Assembly (NCBI RefSeq): GCF_000185145.2
Contig: NZ_GL833118.1
Location: 62,001 to 126,000, forward strand
Reading direction: 5' to 3'
Length of the DNA stretch: 64,000 bases
Source: Hoylesella oralis ATCC 33269
GTDB lineage: Bacteria; Bacteroidota; Bacteroidia; Bacteroidales; Bacteroidaceae
How positions within the stretch are numbered: position 1 is the first letter of the stretch; each line of letters begins with the position of its first letter. The translations under genes and the position numbers were made by a program. Shown piece by piece: positions 25,805-35,054 of this stretch. The notes below the pieces were generated by a model. The model had not been told where the DNA came from. It worked only from the letters and a program-made list of their open reading frames with translations, and searched no databases.

Positions 25805-27550
25805 ATGAAAGGTCAACGCTCTATAGATAAGATAACAGCCATAATATTCATTGCCTTATTACTTCAGGTTTCAGCCATGGCGCAAAAAGGTCCTGCGTGG
25901 TTAAAGAAAGCTGTTTTTTACCAGATATATCCTTCATCTTATATGGATAGCGATGGAAATGGTATTGGCGATTTACCGGGTATTACCTCTAAACTCGATT
26001 ACATTAAGTCCATGGGATTTAATGCAATTTGGCTTAATCCTGTGTTTGTGTCAGGTTGGTATGATGGTGGATACGACGTGATAGACTTCTACAAAGTCGA
26101 TCTTCGTTTTGGAACGAATACAGATTTGGTTACTTTAGTCAACGAAGCACACAAACGGGGTATTCGCATTTGTCTTGATCTTGTGGCGGGACATACCAGT
26201 GACAAATGCCGTTGGTTTAAAGAGTCGTCGCAGGCTGATGCTAATTTGCGCTATAGTGATTATTACATTTGGACGAATAAGATTACAGAAAAAGATAAGG
26301 AAGACATTGAACTGCGTAAGAAAGAGACGAATACGCTTTATGGGGCGCGTGGACGTTATGTGGAAGCAAATGCTCCACGGGCTAAGTATTATGAGAAAAA
26401 TTTCTTTGAATGCCAGCCTGCACTCAATTATGGGTTTGCACATCCCGATCCTAACCGGCCGTGGGAGCAACGTCCGGATGCGCCGGGGCCGCAAGCAGTG
26501 CGGCGTGAACTACGCAATATCATGGCATTTTGGCTGGATAAAGGTATCGATGGTTTCCGCGTTGATATGGCGTCATCGCTCGTCAAGAATGATTCCGATG
26601 GAACGGAAACCAAAAAACTGTGGAAAGAAATGGGTGAGTGGAAAGATAAGTATTATCCCGAAGCGGTGTTTATTTCCGAATGGTCAGATCCGCTGAAAGC
26701 TATTCCTGCAGGATTCAATATCGACTTTATGATACATTTCGGTATCAAGGCTTACATCCCGATGTTTTTTGCAAAAGGAACACCTTGGGGCAGTTGGGAT
26801 GACCATAGGTGCTGTTATTTCGATCGGTCCGGTAAAGGAAGTATTAAAGTATTTATAGAGAATTTTTCGAAAGCTTACAACGGAACGAAGTCTGAAGGCT
26901 ACATAGCTTTACCTTCTGCTAATCATGATTTTCAACGACCGAATATAGGTACGCGTAACACTCCGGATCAGTTAAAAGTGGTCATGACATTTTTTCTCAC
27001 CATGCCGGGTGTGCCGTTCATCTATTATGGCGATGAAATCGGAATGAAATACCAGATGAATTTGCCGAGCAAGGAAGGAAGCAATGAACGGGCAGGCACG
27101 CGTACGCCGATGCAATGGACGGCGGGTAGCACAGCAGGGTTCTCCACTTGCCTACCCGAGCGTCTTTATCTGCCGGTAGATACAGAGAATGGCACATTAA
27201 CTGTTGAGGCGCAGGAGAAAGACAGCCTCTCTCTATTAAACTTTGTTCGGCAACTTATCGCATTGCGACAGTCATCTGAAGCTTTAGGCAATACTGGTGG
27301 CTGGGAACTCGTGAGCGATGTAAATAAGCCATACCCCATGATCTATAAGCGTGTAAAAGGCAGTGATGTCTATTTCGTTGCGTTAAATCCGGGAAAGAAA
27401 AAGGTAGAAGCAACGATAGGTCCCCTCTCTAATAAATATACATCCGTAATCCAAGTGGGGAAGACAGACTGGATAATGCGAAAAGGCAAGCAATGTATTG
27501 CCATGGGGGGTATCAGTGCTGCCGTCTTCAAGGTAACGGTCGGGAATTGA
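25805..27550 (+). CDS. GH13-family alpha-glycosidase, exported
   Basis: This protein is about 581 residues from the ATG at 25805; a longer frame begins at a TTG at 25775, but the ATG gives a clean signal peptide ending AMAQ. GH13 motifs are all present: nucleophile Asp about 254 in GFRVDMA, acid/base Glu about 292 in ISEWSDP, and the third Asp about 375 in SANHDFQ. VFYQIYPSSYMDSDGNGIGD marks the oligo-1,6-glucosidase/trehalose-synthase branch. It would cut alpha-linked glucose, which does not obviously match the beta-active GH5 and GH3 enzymes beside it. Confidence 0.93.
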   Translation: MKGQRSIDKITAIIFIALLLQVSAMAQKGPAWLKKAVFYQIYPSSYMDSDGNGIGDLPGITSKLDYIKSMGFNAIWLNPVFVSGWYDGGYDVIDFYKVDLRFGTNTDLVTLVNEAHKRGIRICLDLVAGHTSDKCRWFKESSQADANLRYSDYYIWTNKITEKDKEDIELRKKETNTLYGARGRYVEANAPRAKYYEKNFFECQPALNYGFAHPDPNRPWEQRPDAPGPQAVRRELRNIMAFWLDKGIDGFRVDMASSLVKNDSDGTETKKLWKEMGEWKDKYYPEAVFISEWSDPLKAIPAGFNIDFMIHFGIKAYIPMFFAKGTPWGSWDDHRCCYFDRSGKGSIKVFIENFSKAYNGTKSEGYIALPSANHDFQRPNIGTRNTPDQLKVVMTFFLTMPGVPFIYYGDEIGMKYQMNLPSKEGSNERAGTRTPMQWTAGSTAGFSTCLPERLYLPVDTENGTLTVEAQEKDSLSLLNFVRQLIALRQSSEALGNTGGWELVSDVNKPYPMIYKRVKGSDVYFVALNPGKKKVEATIGPLSNKYTSVIQVGKTDWIMRKGKQCIAMGGISAAVFKVTVGN

Positions 27551-27828
27551 GGCCTCATACGAATTAATTTGAAATTAAATGTATGATGCTGATGATGAGA
27601 AAAAGAATGTATATAATAGGAATTTTGTTACAGTTGAGAGCCTGCTATTCACATATAATGCATAGATGATTTCGTATAATTAATATATGATATTAACCAT
27701 TTAAACATGAAAGCCTATGAATCAAAACTATGAATTTAATTAAAGCCTTGATTATGCTCGTATAATCGGCGAGAGTATTATTACTATCAGAACTTAAATC
27801 AAATTATTAACTTGTAATCATTTAATGT

Positions 27829-30800
27829 ATGAAAAATAAATTGGATAAAGACTGTATGATACTAACATCCAATATGATGTACAAGAAAATCATACTTATG
27901 TCGTTCTTGTTATTTATCTTTGGCGGAGTTATGGTAAAGGCAGATTTGCACGAGAATGCCGTTTATCATATTGAGGCACAAACTGCTCAACAAACCGGCA
28001 AGAAAGTAACAGGACAAGTTTCCGATAATAATGGAGAACCCATTGTTGGTGCAAGTGTTGTTATTAAAGGTAAAACGACCGGAGTGGGAGCTATAACCGA
28101 TGCAAATGGAAATTTCACGTTAGACAATGTTCCTACGGGGGCTGTCCTTGTTATTTCCTATTTAGGATACAACGCTCAGGAAGTCTCCGTAGGAAGACAG
28201 TCGAGTGTAAATATAATCTTGACTCCTGATACAAAGTCTTTGGACGAAGTGGTGGTAGTTGCTTATGGTAGTCAGAAAAAAGCAACGCTGACAGGATCCG
28301 TAGCATCGATTAATACAAAGGAAATCAAGCAGAGTCCGACGTCTAATTTGGCAATAACGCTTACGGGACGTCTGCCGGGACTTAGCGTCATCCAGCGTAG
28401 CGGTGAACCCGGACGTGACAATACATTGCTGTATTTGCGTGGACGTGGTACGATTAACGGCCAAAACCCTTTAATTATGGTAGATGGTGTCGAACGCGAT
28501 TTAACCTCCATCGATCCAAATGAGGTTGAGAATATATCCATATTGAAAGATGCCTCCTCCACGGCCCTGTTTGGCGTTCGTGGTGCAAACGGTGTTATAT
28601 TGGTGACGACGAAACGTGGTACAAGCGAAATTCCAGATATAAGTTTGAGTGCCGAAGCCGGTTGGCAAACCTTTACGCGTTGGCCTTCAGAGTTAAGTGC
28701 ATATGAATGGGCGCTGCTGAAAAATCAGGCTTGGCATAATGATACTCCTAATCCTACGCCGTTACAACGTCCGCCTTACTCGGATTACGCATTGGATAGA
28801 TATCGTTTGCAGGATCAGCCTGCAGCTTATGGTGACCACGATTGGGTAAAAATGCTGATGCATAAGTGGGTTCCACAGACACGTTATAACCTAACATTGA
28901 ACGGCAAAGGTGCAAATGTGGCTTACTTTGTAAACGTTGGTTATCTAAATCAAGGTGGACAATTCAAACTCGATAATTCCGAAAATAGGAACTATGATGC
29001 CAAGAATTACATGGATCGTTTCAATTTCCGTGCAAATATCGATGTGGCTTTGAATGCACGTAAGACTTTGAAAGCGTTTCTGAATGCTGCTGGTGTTTAT
29101 GAAAAGGTTAATGGTCCGAATATGACCTCTACGGCAGTTATAGAGCAGCTTCTGACCAAATGGCCTGTTATTTTGCCCGGTCCGTTGACACCAGATGGAC
29201 AAGTTTTAGTTGGTGGGGGAGCATATCAAGAGTCTCCTTGGGCGCAAATCAACAGGACAGGTTACAAGAAAGAAACTCGCAGTTCTATCACGGCGACGTT
29301 CGGTATGCAGTATGATCTGAATTCTATTGTTAAAGGTTTGTCACTGAAAGCAGTCGCTTCCTATGACAGTAAAACTTACAACTATTTGGTAGGCTCGCGT
29401 TCTTATCAATATTGGGAGCAAGTTGTTGATCCCAATACAAAAAATCCTGATGGCAGCGATAAGATTACTTATAATCGAATACGTTCTGATTTTGACAATA
29501 CTCCTCTTTCTACATCTAAGTCTGCTACATTTGCATCGTTCTATGATGTTCAGTTCCAGATTATTTATAACCGTATATTCAATAAAAAACATTCTGTAAA
29601 TGGTTTGCTCATGGCACAGCAGCAATCACAAATAAAGACAGATCAGGTGCTTCCCTACAATGTAAATGGTTTAGCTGCTCGTTTGGTTTACGCTTATGAT
29701 GACCGTTATATTGCAGAGTTTGATGCAGGGTATAATGGTTCGGAACAGTTCGCTCCCGGGCACCGATACGGTTTCTTCCCCTCTATTTCTGGTGCTTGGA
29801 ATATTTATAATGAGCAATTCTTTAAAAAGTCTTCATTGGCAAAGACCATCGATAAGCTGAAATTGAGATTATCTTATGGTGTTGTTGGAAATGATAAATT
29901 GGGTGGAGACCGCTTTTTATACTTAGATAATATAGTGAGAACCGGCAGCGGTTATTCCGAATCTATCCAAAACAACCATAGTATAGCAGAAAGTTTCTTT
30001 GGTAATCCAAATTTGAAATGGGAGACAGCAAAGAAGTTTAACTTCGGTTTTGAGATAGGTTTATTGCAATCATTGAACCTGTCTGTAGATATCTTTTCTG
30101 AGCGACGCGATAACATCCTGATCAGAAAACAGACAATCCCTGATCTTGTCGGTGTTGCAACACAATCCGTAATACCTCCTTACAATTTGGGAAAGACAAA
30201 GAATAGAGGATACGAAATAGAGTTGAATTATACGAAGCCCATCAATCGTGACCTGCTTGTTATGTTGAAAGCGAACTTCAATTATAACGATAACGAAATC
30301 GTTGATGTAGACGAGTTGAGGTATGATGATACCTATGCGTATCGCTATAGACGTACGGGGTATATGATCGGACAACAGTGGGGATTGAAGTCGGATGGTT
30401 TCTTCAAAGACCAAGCGGAAATAGATGCTTATGCAAGATACGATGGTATCCAGCCCCGTCCGGGTGACTTGAAGTTTGTCGATGTCAATCACGACAATGT
30501 TATCAACGATAAGGATATGGTTCCCATTGGCTATTCTGATGTACCAAAATACACATGGGGAACAGCTTTAAGTGTCACTTATAAGTATTTCGATATCTCT
30601 GTTTTGTTCCAAGGTGCGTTTAAAGTTACCGGTATAATCTCGGGAACAGGTCCTTGGGAGTGGTACGACTTCCGTAAGTTCCATCAGAAAGCTTGGACAG
30701 CAGAGAGAGCCGCTGCCGGTGAAGAGATATTGTTTCCTGCATTGTCTACGGCACAATCTGCCAGTGAATTGAGAAGCAGCGACTTCTTTAATATGAATCG

Positions 30801-31017
30801 TTCTTACGTTCGTTTGAAGAATCTTGAGATTGGTTTCACATTACCACAATCTTGGTCGAAGGTATTGAATGCCAAGAAAATTCGCATTTATGCAAACGGA
30901 TATAACCTGATTACTTGGGATAAAATGAAGTACGACGATTGGGATCCAGAAGTTGTTAGGAATAATGACTATCCTATTTTGAAAGTATTAAATGTGGGTG
31001 CTAATATTACATTTTAA
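27829..31017 (+). CDS. SusC/RagA TonB-dependent transporter, second copy
   Basis: This is a 1062-residue transporter without an STN domain. After an N-terminal signal anchor (the real start may be the MMYKK at about residue 16) comes the carboxypeptidase-regulatory-like domain (GQVSDNNGEPIVGASVVIKG). The plug (DEVVVVAYGSQKK, then ILKDASSTALFGVRGANGVIL) and barrel, ending ANITF, follow. It differs clearly from SusC1 in sequence. It lies 278 bases after the GH13 gene with no local sigma or anti-sigma, so it is either controlled by the upstream ECF system or has another regulator elsewhere. Confidence 0.95.
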   Translation: MKNKLDKDCMILTSNMMYKKIILMSFLLFIFGGVMVKADLHENAVYHIEAQTAQQTGKKVTGQVSDNNGEPIVGASVVIKGKTTGVGAITDANGNFTLDNVPTGAVLVISYLGYNAQEVSVGRQSSVNIILTPDTKSLDEVVVVAYGSQKKATLTGSVASINTKEIKQSPTSNLAITLTGRLPGLSVIQRSGEPGRDNTLLYLRGRGTINGQNPLIMVDGVERDLTSIDPNEVENISILKDASSTALFGVRGANGVILVTTKRGTSEIPDISLSAEAGWQTFTRWPSELSAYEWALLKNQAWHNDTPNPTPLQRPPYSDYALDRYRLQDQPAAYGDHDWVKMLMHKWVPQTRYNLTLNGKGANVAYFVNVGYLNQGGQFKLDNSENRNYDAKNYMDRFNFRANIDVALNARKTLKAFLNAAGVYEKVNGPNMTSTAVIEQLLTKWPVILPGPLTPDGQVLVGGGAYQESPWAQINRTGYKKETRSSITATFGMQYDLNSIVKGLSLKAVASYDSKTYNYLVGSRSYQYWEQVVDPNTKNPDGSDKITYNRIRSDFDNTPLSTSKSATFASFYDVQFQIIYNRIFNKKHSVNGLLMAQQQSQIKTDQVLPYNVNGLAARLVYAYDDRYIAEFDAGYNGSEQFAPGHRYGFFPSISGAWNIYNEQFFKKSSLAKTIDKLKLRLSYGVVGNDKLGGDRFLYLDNIVRTGSGYSESIQNNHSIAESFFGNPNLKWETAKKFNFGFEIGLLQSLNLSVDIFSERRDNILIRKQTIPDLVGVATQSVIPPYNLGKTKNRGYEIELNYTKPINRDLLVMLKANFNYNDNEIVDVDELRYDDTYAYRYRRTGYMIGQQWGLKSDGFFKDQAEIDAYARYDGIQPRPGDLKFVDVNHDNVINDKDMVPIGYSDVPKYTWGTALSVTYKYFDISVLFQGAFKVTGIISGTGPWEWYDFRKFHQKAWTAERAAAGEEILFPALSTAQSASELRSSDFFNMNRSYVRLKNLEIGFTLPQSWSKVLNAKKIRIYANGYNLITWDKMKYDDWDPEVVRNNDYPILKVLNVGANITF

Positions 31018-31028
31018 ATTGTAAGAAT

Positions 31029-32807
31029 ATGAAAAGCAAAATAACGAGAATGTTGCTGGCCGTCATGGCTGTGGCAATGACATACGGATGTTCTGATGAA
31101 TTGAATATTACCCCCGACGGTCGATTGACGTTGGATATAATTTTTAGTGATTCAGACTATACCGAACAGTATGCGAATTCGATGTACGAGTATATTCGGA
31201 AGTATGGTAATGGATATCATTATTACACATGGCTGTCGGCATTCACAGACGATGCCACTGACAGTCAGGCTCCTGCAGATACATGGTTGATGCTCCACCA
31301 GTGGAACCAAGGCAATTTCAGTGCAGCAAATCCTCCGTTTATGGCAGGAAGTACTACTTTGCGCTATTCGGAAAGAGACTTTTGGGGTACAGCCTTTGGC
31401 GGAGTAAGAAAGACAAATGTCTTCCTCACGCGTGTCAATAATATGAATATGCCCAATGAAGTCAAGCGTGATCGCTATATGGCAGAGGCACATGTATTGA
31501 GAGCCCATTATTATTTTGAGTTGATAAAGAATTTCGGTGGAGTTCCTTTATTTGCGGAAGATATTACGCGGAGAGATAATTTCGCGGATATCGAGCGTGC
31601 CTCCTTCGATGATTGCGTGCAGTTTATAGTGAAAGATTGCGATGAAGCAATTGCAAGTAAGGAGCTGCCTTTCCGTACTATGGAAGATGGTCAACGGGGC
31701 AGAATGACTAAAGCAGTTGCCTATTTTATTAAGGCTTCGGCCTTGTTGTTTGCGGCCAGTCCACATTGGAATCCAAGCAACGATGTCGTAAAATGGCAGA
31801 CTGCGGCAACTGCAGCGAAAGAAGCTTTAGACCAGCTTGTCTCTCATGGTTATCAGTTGTTCCCCAATTATGAAAGATTTTTTATCACCCGTCCTGATAA
31901 AAATCAGGACCCGCTTGATAAGGAAACGATCCTCGAAGCTATCGATACTTGGGGATATGGCAGTCAGACCTACAGACGTTTCGGCGTAATATGCTATTTG
32001 ATGAATATGATCCCTGTGGATTTTGCGTCAGAGAAGTGCGGATTATGCCCTTCACAAGAATTAGTAGACAGCTACGAGATGAAAGACGGAACGGTTCCTA
32101 TTCTGGGATACAATGATGATGCTCATACCAAACCGATCATCAACCCAGCATCAGGTTATGATGACCAGAAACCGTATGTAGACAGAGATCCGCGTTTCTA
32201 TGCTTCCGTTTGGTATAACGGAGCCTATTTCGGGAAGAAAGACGGAAGAGATATTTATATAGAATCGTTTGTTGGTGGAAGACATGGAATCTCTGGTATT
32301 AAGCAGCGTACTCCGACTGGATATTATACCCGCAAGTATGTCGATCCATCGATGCGTTCAGCAGGATCAAGTAAAACATTGTGGCGTATTTATAGATTGG
32401 CTGAACTGTATTTAGACTTGGCTGAGGCAGAAAATGAGGCGAACGGTCCTACACAAATAGCTTATGACGCTGTGAATGCAACGCGTCGTAGGGCAGGAAT
32501 GCCGGATATGCCGACAGGATTGACCAAAGACGAATTCAGAGAGCGTGTGAGAAGGGAGCGGCGCGTAGAGATGGCTTTCGAAGAAAATCGTTTTTATGAT
32601 CTTCGTCGCTGGAATATTCTTGTTGAAAATTCGCGCTTGAAGACCGGTATGCGCTGGACGAAAGCAGCAGATGGAACTCTGTCGAATGAACGTATTCTTT
32701 CAGTCGACTGTCATGCAACGGCAAATGAAAAGTATTACTTGTTACCGATAGATTTAAAAGAGATAATACGTATGCCGTTGGTTAAACAAAACCCGGGTTG
32801 GGAATAA
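31029..32807 (+). CDS. SusD/RagB lipoprotein, second copy
   Basis: This 592-residue lipoprotein has lipobox TYGC at about residues 18-21. Family blocks are AEAHVLRAHYYFELIKNFGGVPLF and the C-terminal RRVEMAFEENRFYDLRRWN. It starts 11 bases after susC2 and is cotranscribed with it. A 12-base-pair hairpin after its stop probably ends the message. Confidence 0.95.
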   Translation: MKSKITRMLLAVMAVAMTYGCSDELNITPDGRLTLDIIFSDSDYTEQYANSMYEYIRKYGNGYHYYTWLSAFTDDATDSQAPADTWLMLHQWNQGNFSAANPPFMAGSTTLRYSERDFWGTAFGGVRKTNVFLTRVNNMNMPNEVKRDRYMAEAHVLRAHYYFELIKNFGGVPLFAEDITRRDNFADIERASFDDCVQFIVKDCDEAIASKELPFRTMEDGQRGRMTKAVAYFIKASALLFAASPHWNPSNDVVKWQTAATAAKEALDQLVSHGYQLFPNYERFFITRPDKNQDPLDKETILEAIDTWGYGSQTYRRFGVICYLMNMIPVDFASEKCGLCPSQELVDSYEMKDGTVPILGYNDDAHTKPIINPASGYDDQKPYVDRDPRFYASVWYNGAYFGKKDGRDIYIESFVGGRHGISGIKQRTPTGYYTRKYVDPSMRSAGSSKTLWRIYRLAELYLDLAEAENEANGPTQIAYDAVNATRRRAGMPDMPTGLTKDEFRERVRRERRVEMAFEENRFYDLRRWNILVENSRLKTGMRWTKAADGTLSNERILSVDCHATANEKYYLLPIDLKEIIRMPLVKQNPGWE

Positions 32808-32824
32808 TATAAAAAATGAGTCAT

Positions 32825-32858
32825 ATCGCTGCGTCCGACTTCAGGTGGGCGCAGCGAT
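32825..32858 (+). terminator. Terminator-like hairpin after the second susCD pair
   Basis: Arms 32825-32836 (ATCGCTGCGTCC) and 32847-32858 (GGGCGCAGCGAT) pair with one G-U wobble around a 10-base loop, 17 bases after the stop. It is followed only by TTTCATT, so termination may be partial. Confidence 0.6.
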
Positions 32859-32948
32859 TTCATTGGTTCCGGCATATTTTACCGGATGGCGGCAGAATAA
32901 TTTATAAATTTTATTATCATCCTTATATTGTAATTTAGTTGTGCGTTC

Positions 32949-34376
32949 ATGAATATAAAGCCTTTTATCAACATGGTTAGAGAGTTTTCATTGCTTTTGT
33001 GTGTGTTGGCAACTTCAGCAGTTTTTGCGCAGAGTGTGGCTCGAAAGTTTCAGCTACCGTTGTCGGAAGATGGCGAAGCATCGCTTTTCGTCTATCTGCC
33101 TTCTTCGCCTACCGGTTGGGCCATTGTCGACTGTCCGGGGGGTGGATATGCTGTTTTGAGTATGGAGAATGAGGGCCACCAGTGGGCAGAATATTTCAAC
33201 AAGCAGGGTATAGCTTATTTCGTGCTGAAATATCGTATGCCTCATGGCGATTGTTCTATCCCTATCGGCGATGCTGAAACAGCCATACGGTTGGTACGCG
33301 ATAGTGCTGCCGTGTGGGGTGTCAACCCGTATGATGTAGGTATTATGGGCTTCTCTGCAGGTGGCCATTTGGCCAGCACGCTGTCTTCCCACGCACCTTT
33401 GTCGGCTCGACCAAACTTTTCTATCCTTTTCTACCCCGTTATTACAATGAAACGTGACGGTACTCACAAAGGTTCATGCCACAATTTTTTAGGAGAACAC
33501 CCCGATGAGCAGTTGATAGAATTTTATTCCAACGAAACTTGCGTGCGTGTACACCAGACTCCGCCCGCCATTCTTTTTTTGACTAATGACGACTACGTTG
33601 TACCACCCGTGGAAAACGGGGTGGCTTACTACAGTGCTATGCGCCGTGTGGGTAATCCTTGCTCGATGTTTATTTACCCTTCAGGCGGTCACGGTTTCGG
33701 TTTCAGCACATCATGGCCATATCATAATTTGATGCTCAGCGAGCTCACAGAATGGCTCCACAGATTGCCTTCACCTCGCCATGATGCGCTCAGAGTGGCA
33801 TGTGTCGGCAGTTCGTTCACCGAAGGTAGCGGTATCAGAATGGCTTCGCAAAGTGCATATCCGGCTCGGTTGCAATCTTTGCTGGGTAACAGATATTACG
33901 TAAAGAATTTCGGTGTGGATGGTAGTACGATACTTCGTAAGAGCAGTAGTTCCTACATGAATGAGCAGGCTTTTAGGGATGCTCTCGATTTTAAGCCAGA
34001 TATAGTTATCGTAGAGGCGGACTTTAATAGTTCTAAGTCTGAAGATCGGCAGCGTAGCCGTGAGTTTGCTGCAGATATGCAGGTACTTATCGATTCTTTC
34101 AAGGCATTGTCCTCGAAGCCTCGAATATATTTTGTAACGTCGGGTTCTTCTTTGAAGTCCGGTCGTAAAGTAAACAACGGTTCAATGTCAAAAGGCACAA
34201 TTTCTCTTATCCGCAAGTTAATCAAGAAAAACAAGTGCCGTTTGATAGATGTCCCCACCCATTATGTTACAGAAGCCGATAATATGCATAAAGGTGATAT
34301 GTATCCCAATGAGGTTGATGCTTGCCGTGTGGCAAAGAGTATATCTGAGGGGTTGGCGCGTAAAACTAAATACTAA
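32949..34376 (+). CDS. Two-domain esterase: alpha/beta hydrolase fused to SGNH-like domain
   Basis: This 475-residue exported protein has a signal peptide ending VFAQ at about residue 28. Residues about 35-272 are an alpha/beta hydrolase of the acetylxylan/feruloyl-esterase type: CPGGGY oxyanion loop, nucleophile Ser136 in GFSAGGH, Asp about 215 and His248 in GGHGFG. Residues about 280-475 resemble an SGNH esterase, but motifs drift. Block I is GSSFTEG (Ser289 kept, Asp lost), block III reads EADFNSS instead of GxND, and block V keeps Asp444 and His447 (DNMH). It probably removes acyl groups from the glycan; the second domain may be altered or non-catalytic. Confidence 0.87.
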   Translation: MNIKPFINMVREFSLLLCVLATSAVFAQSVARKFQLPLSEDGEASLFVYLPSSPTGWAIVDCPGGGYAVLSMENEGHQWAEYFNKQGIAYFVLKYRMPHGDCSIPIGDAETAIRLVRDSAAVWGVNPYDVGIMGFSAGGHLASTLSSHAPLSARPNFSILFYPVITMKRDGTHKGSCHNFLGEHPDEQLIEFYSNETCVRVHQTPPAILFLTNDDYVVPPVENGVAYYSAMRRVGNPCSMFIYPSGGHGFGFSTSWPYHNLMLSELTEWLHRLPSPRHDALRVACVGSSFTEGSGIRMASQSAYPARLQSLLGNRYYVKNFGVDGSTILRKSSSSYMNEQAFRDALDFKPDIVIVEADFNSSKSEDRQRSREFAADMQVLIDSFKALSSKPRIYFVTSGSSLKSGRKVNNGSMSKGTISLIRKLIKKNKCRLIDVPTHYVTEADNMHKGDMYPNEVDACRVAKSISEGLARKTKY

Positions 34377-35054
34377 TATCGCGTGGAAATAATTTATCTT
34401 TATCTTATGTTTATTGTATAACAGATATATACCTGTTTTGTATCGATGTTACAGCACCGGTGTATGGAATATATATTATTGAAGTATGGAAAATAAACAA
34501 TGTTTTCGGCATATTGGAAGTACAGACTTTCTTTTATGTTGTTGTCATTTTATCATGCCAATGAAGTTCATATCTGTTTGATTATTACTATATCGTAAAA
34601 CTACTGATAGATGGCAGAAAAAATATGTTTTTTATGTTTACCTTAACTGTCTGTTGCTACGATTGCTTCAATATCTGCAGTCTGGTGAATATACGTATTT
34701 AAAAAAATATATGAACATGTGCAATGGAAATGCTTCGATAAATCTGAAAGCAGGATAAATAGGTTCTCTTTCAGCTTATTATACGACTTGTAAAATCACG
34801 GAAATCTTTGGATATTCCATAGCTTTTATATATCTTTGTAACAATGTTAAAACGTGTTTGAAACTTTTGCGAATGATGTAAATTCATAAAGTTTGGGGTG
34901 TAATCGCATTACGTCACTTTGGTATTGGTTCGTAAAGTTATAATCGGTAGCTAATGAAAAATAACATCTTTAGATTATGAAATATGAAGTAAACATAATA
35001 TGAGTATATTCTTTTTGTCTGTTTAATAAAAAATATCTAATAATTAATATAACA
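34377..35054. other. 678-base intergenic region before the GH89 gene
   Basis: This AT-rich stretch has no coding or RNA-gene features that I can support. The promoter at 34807-34838 is the one clear element, leaving a leader of about 210 bases before the GH89 gene. Such a long leader could hold regulation, but I see no conserved structure. Confidence 0.55.
34807..34838 (+). promoter_or_regulatory. Bacteroidetes promoter of the GH89 gene
   Basis: TTTG at 34807-34810 and TATCTTTG at 34831-34838 are separated by 20 bases, a good match to the -33/-7 consensus. This gives the GH89 gene its own housekeeping-type promoter, apart from the ECF-controlled PUL. Confidence 0.7.
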
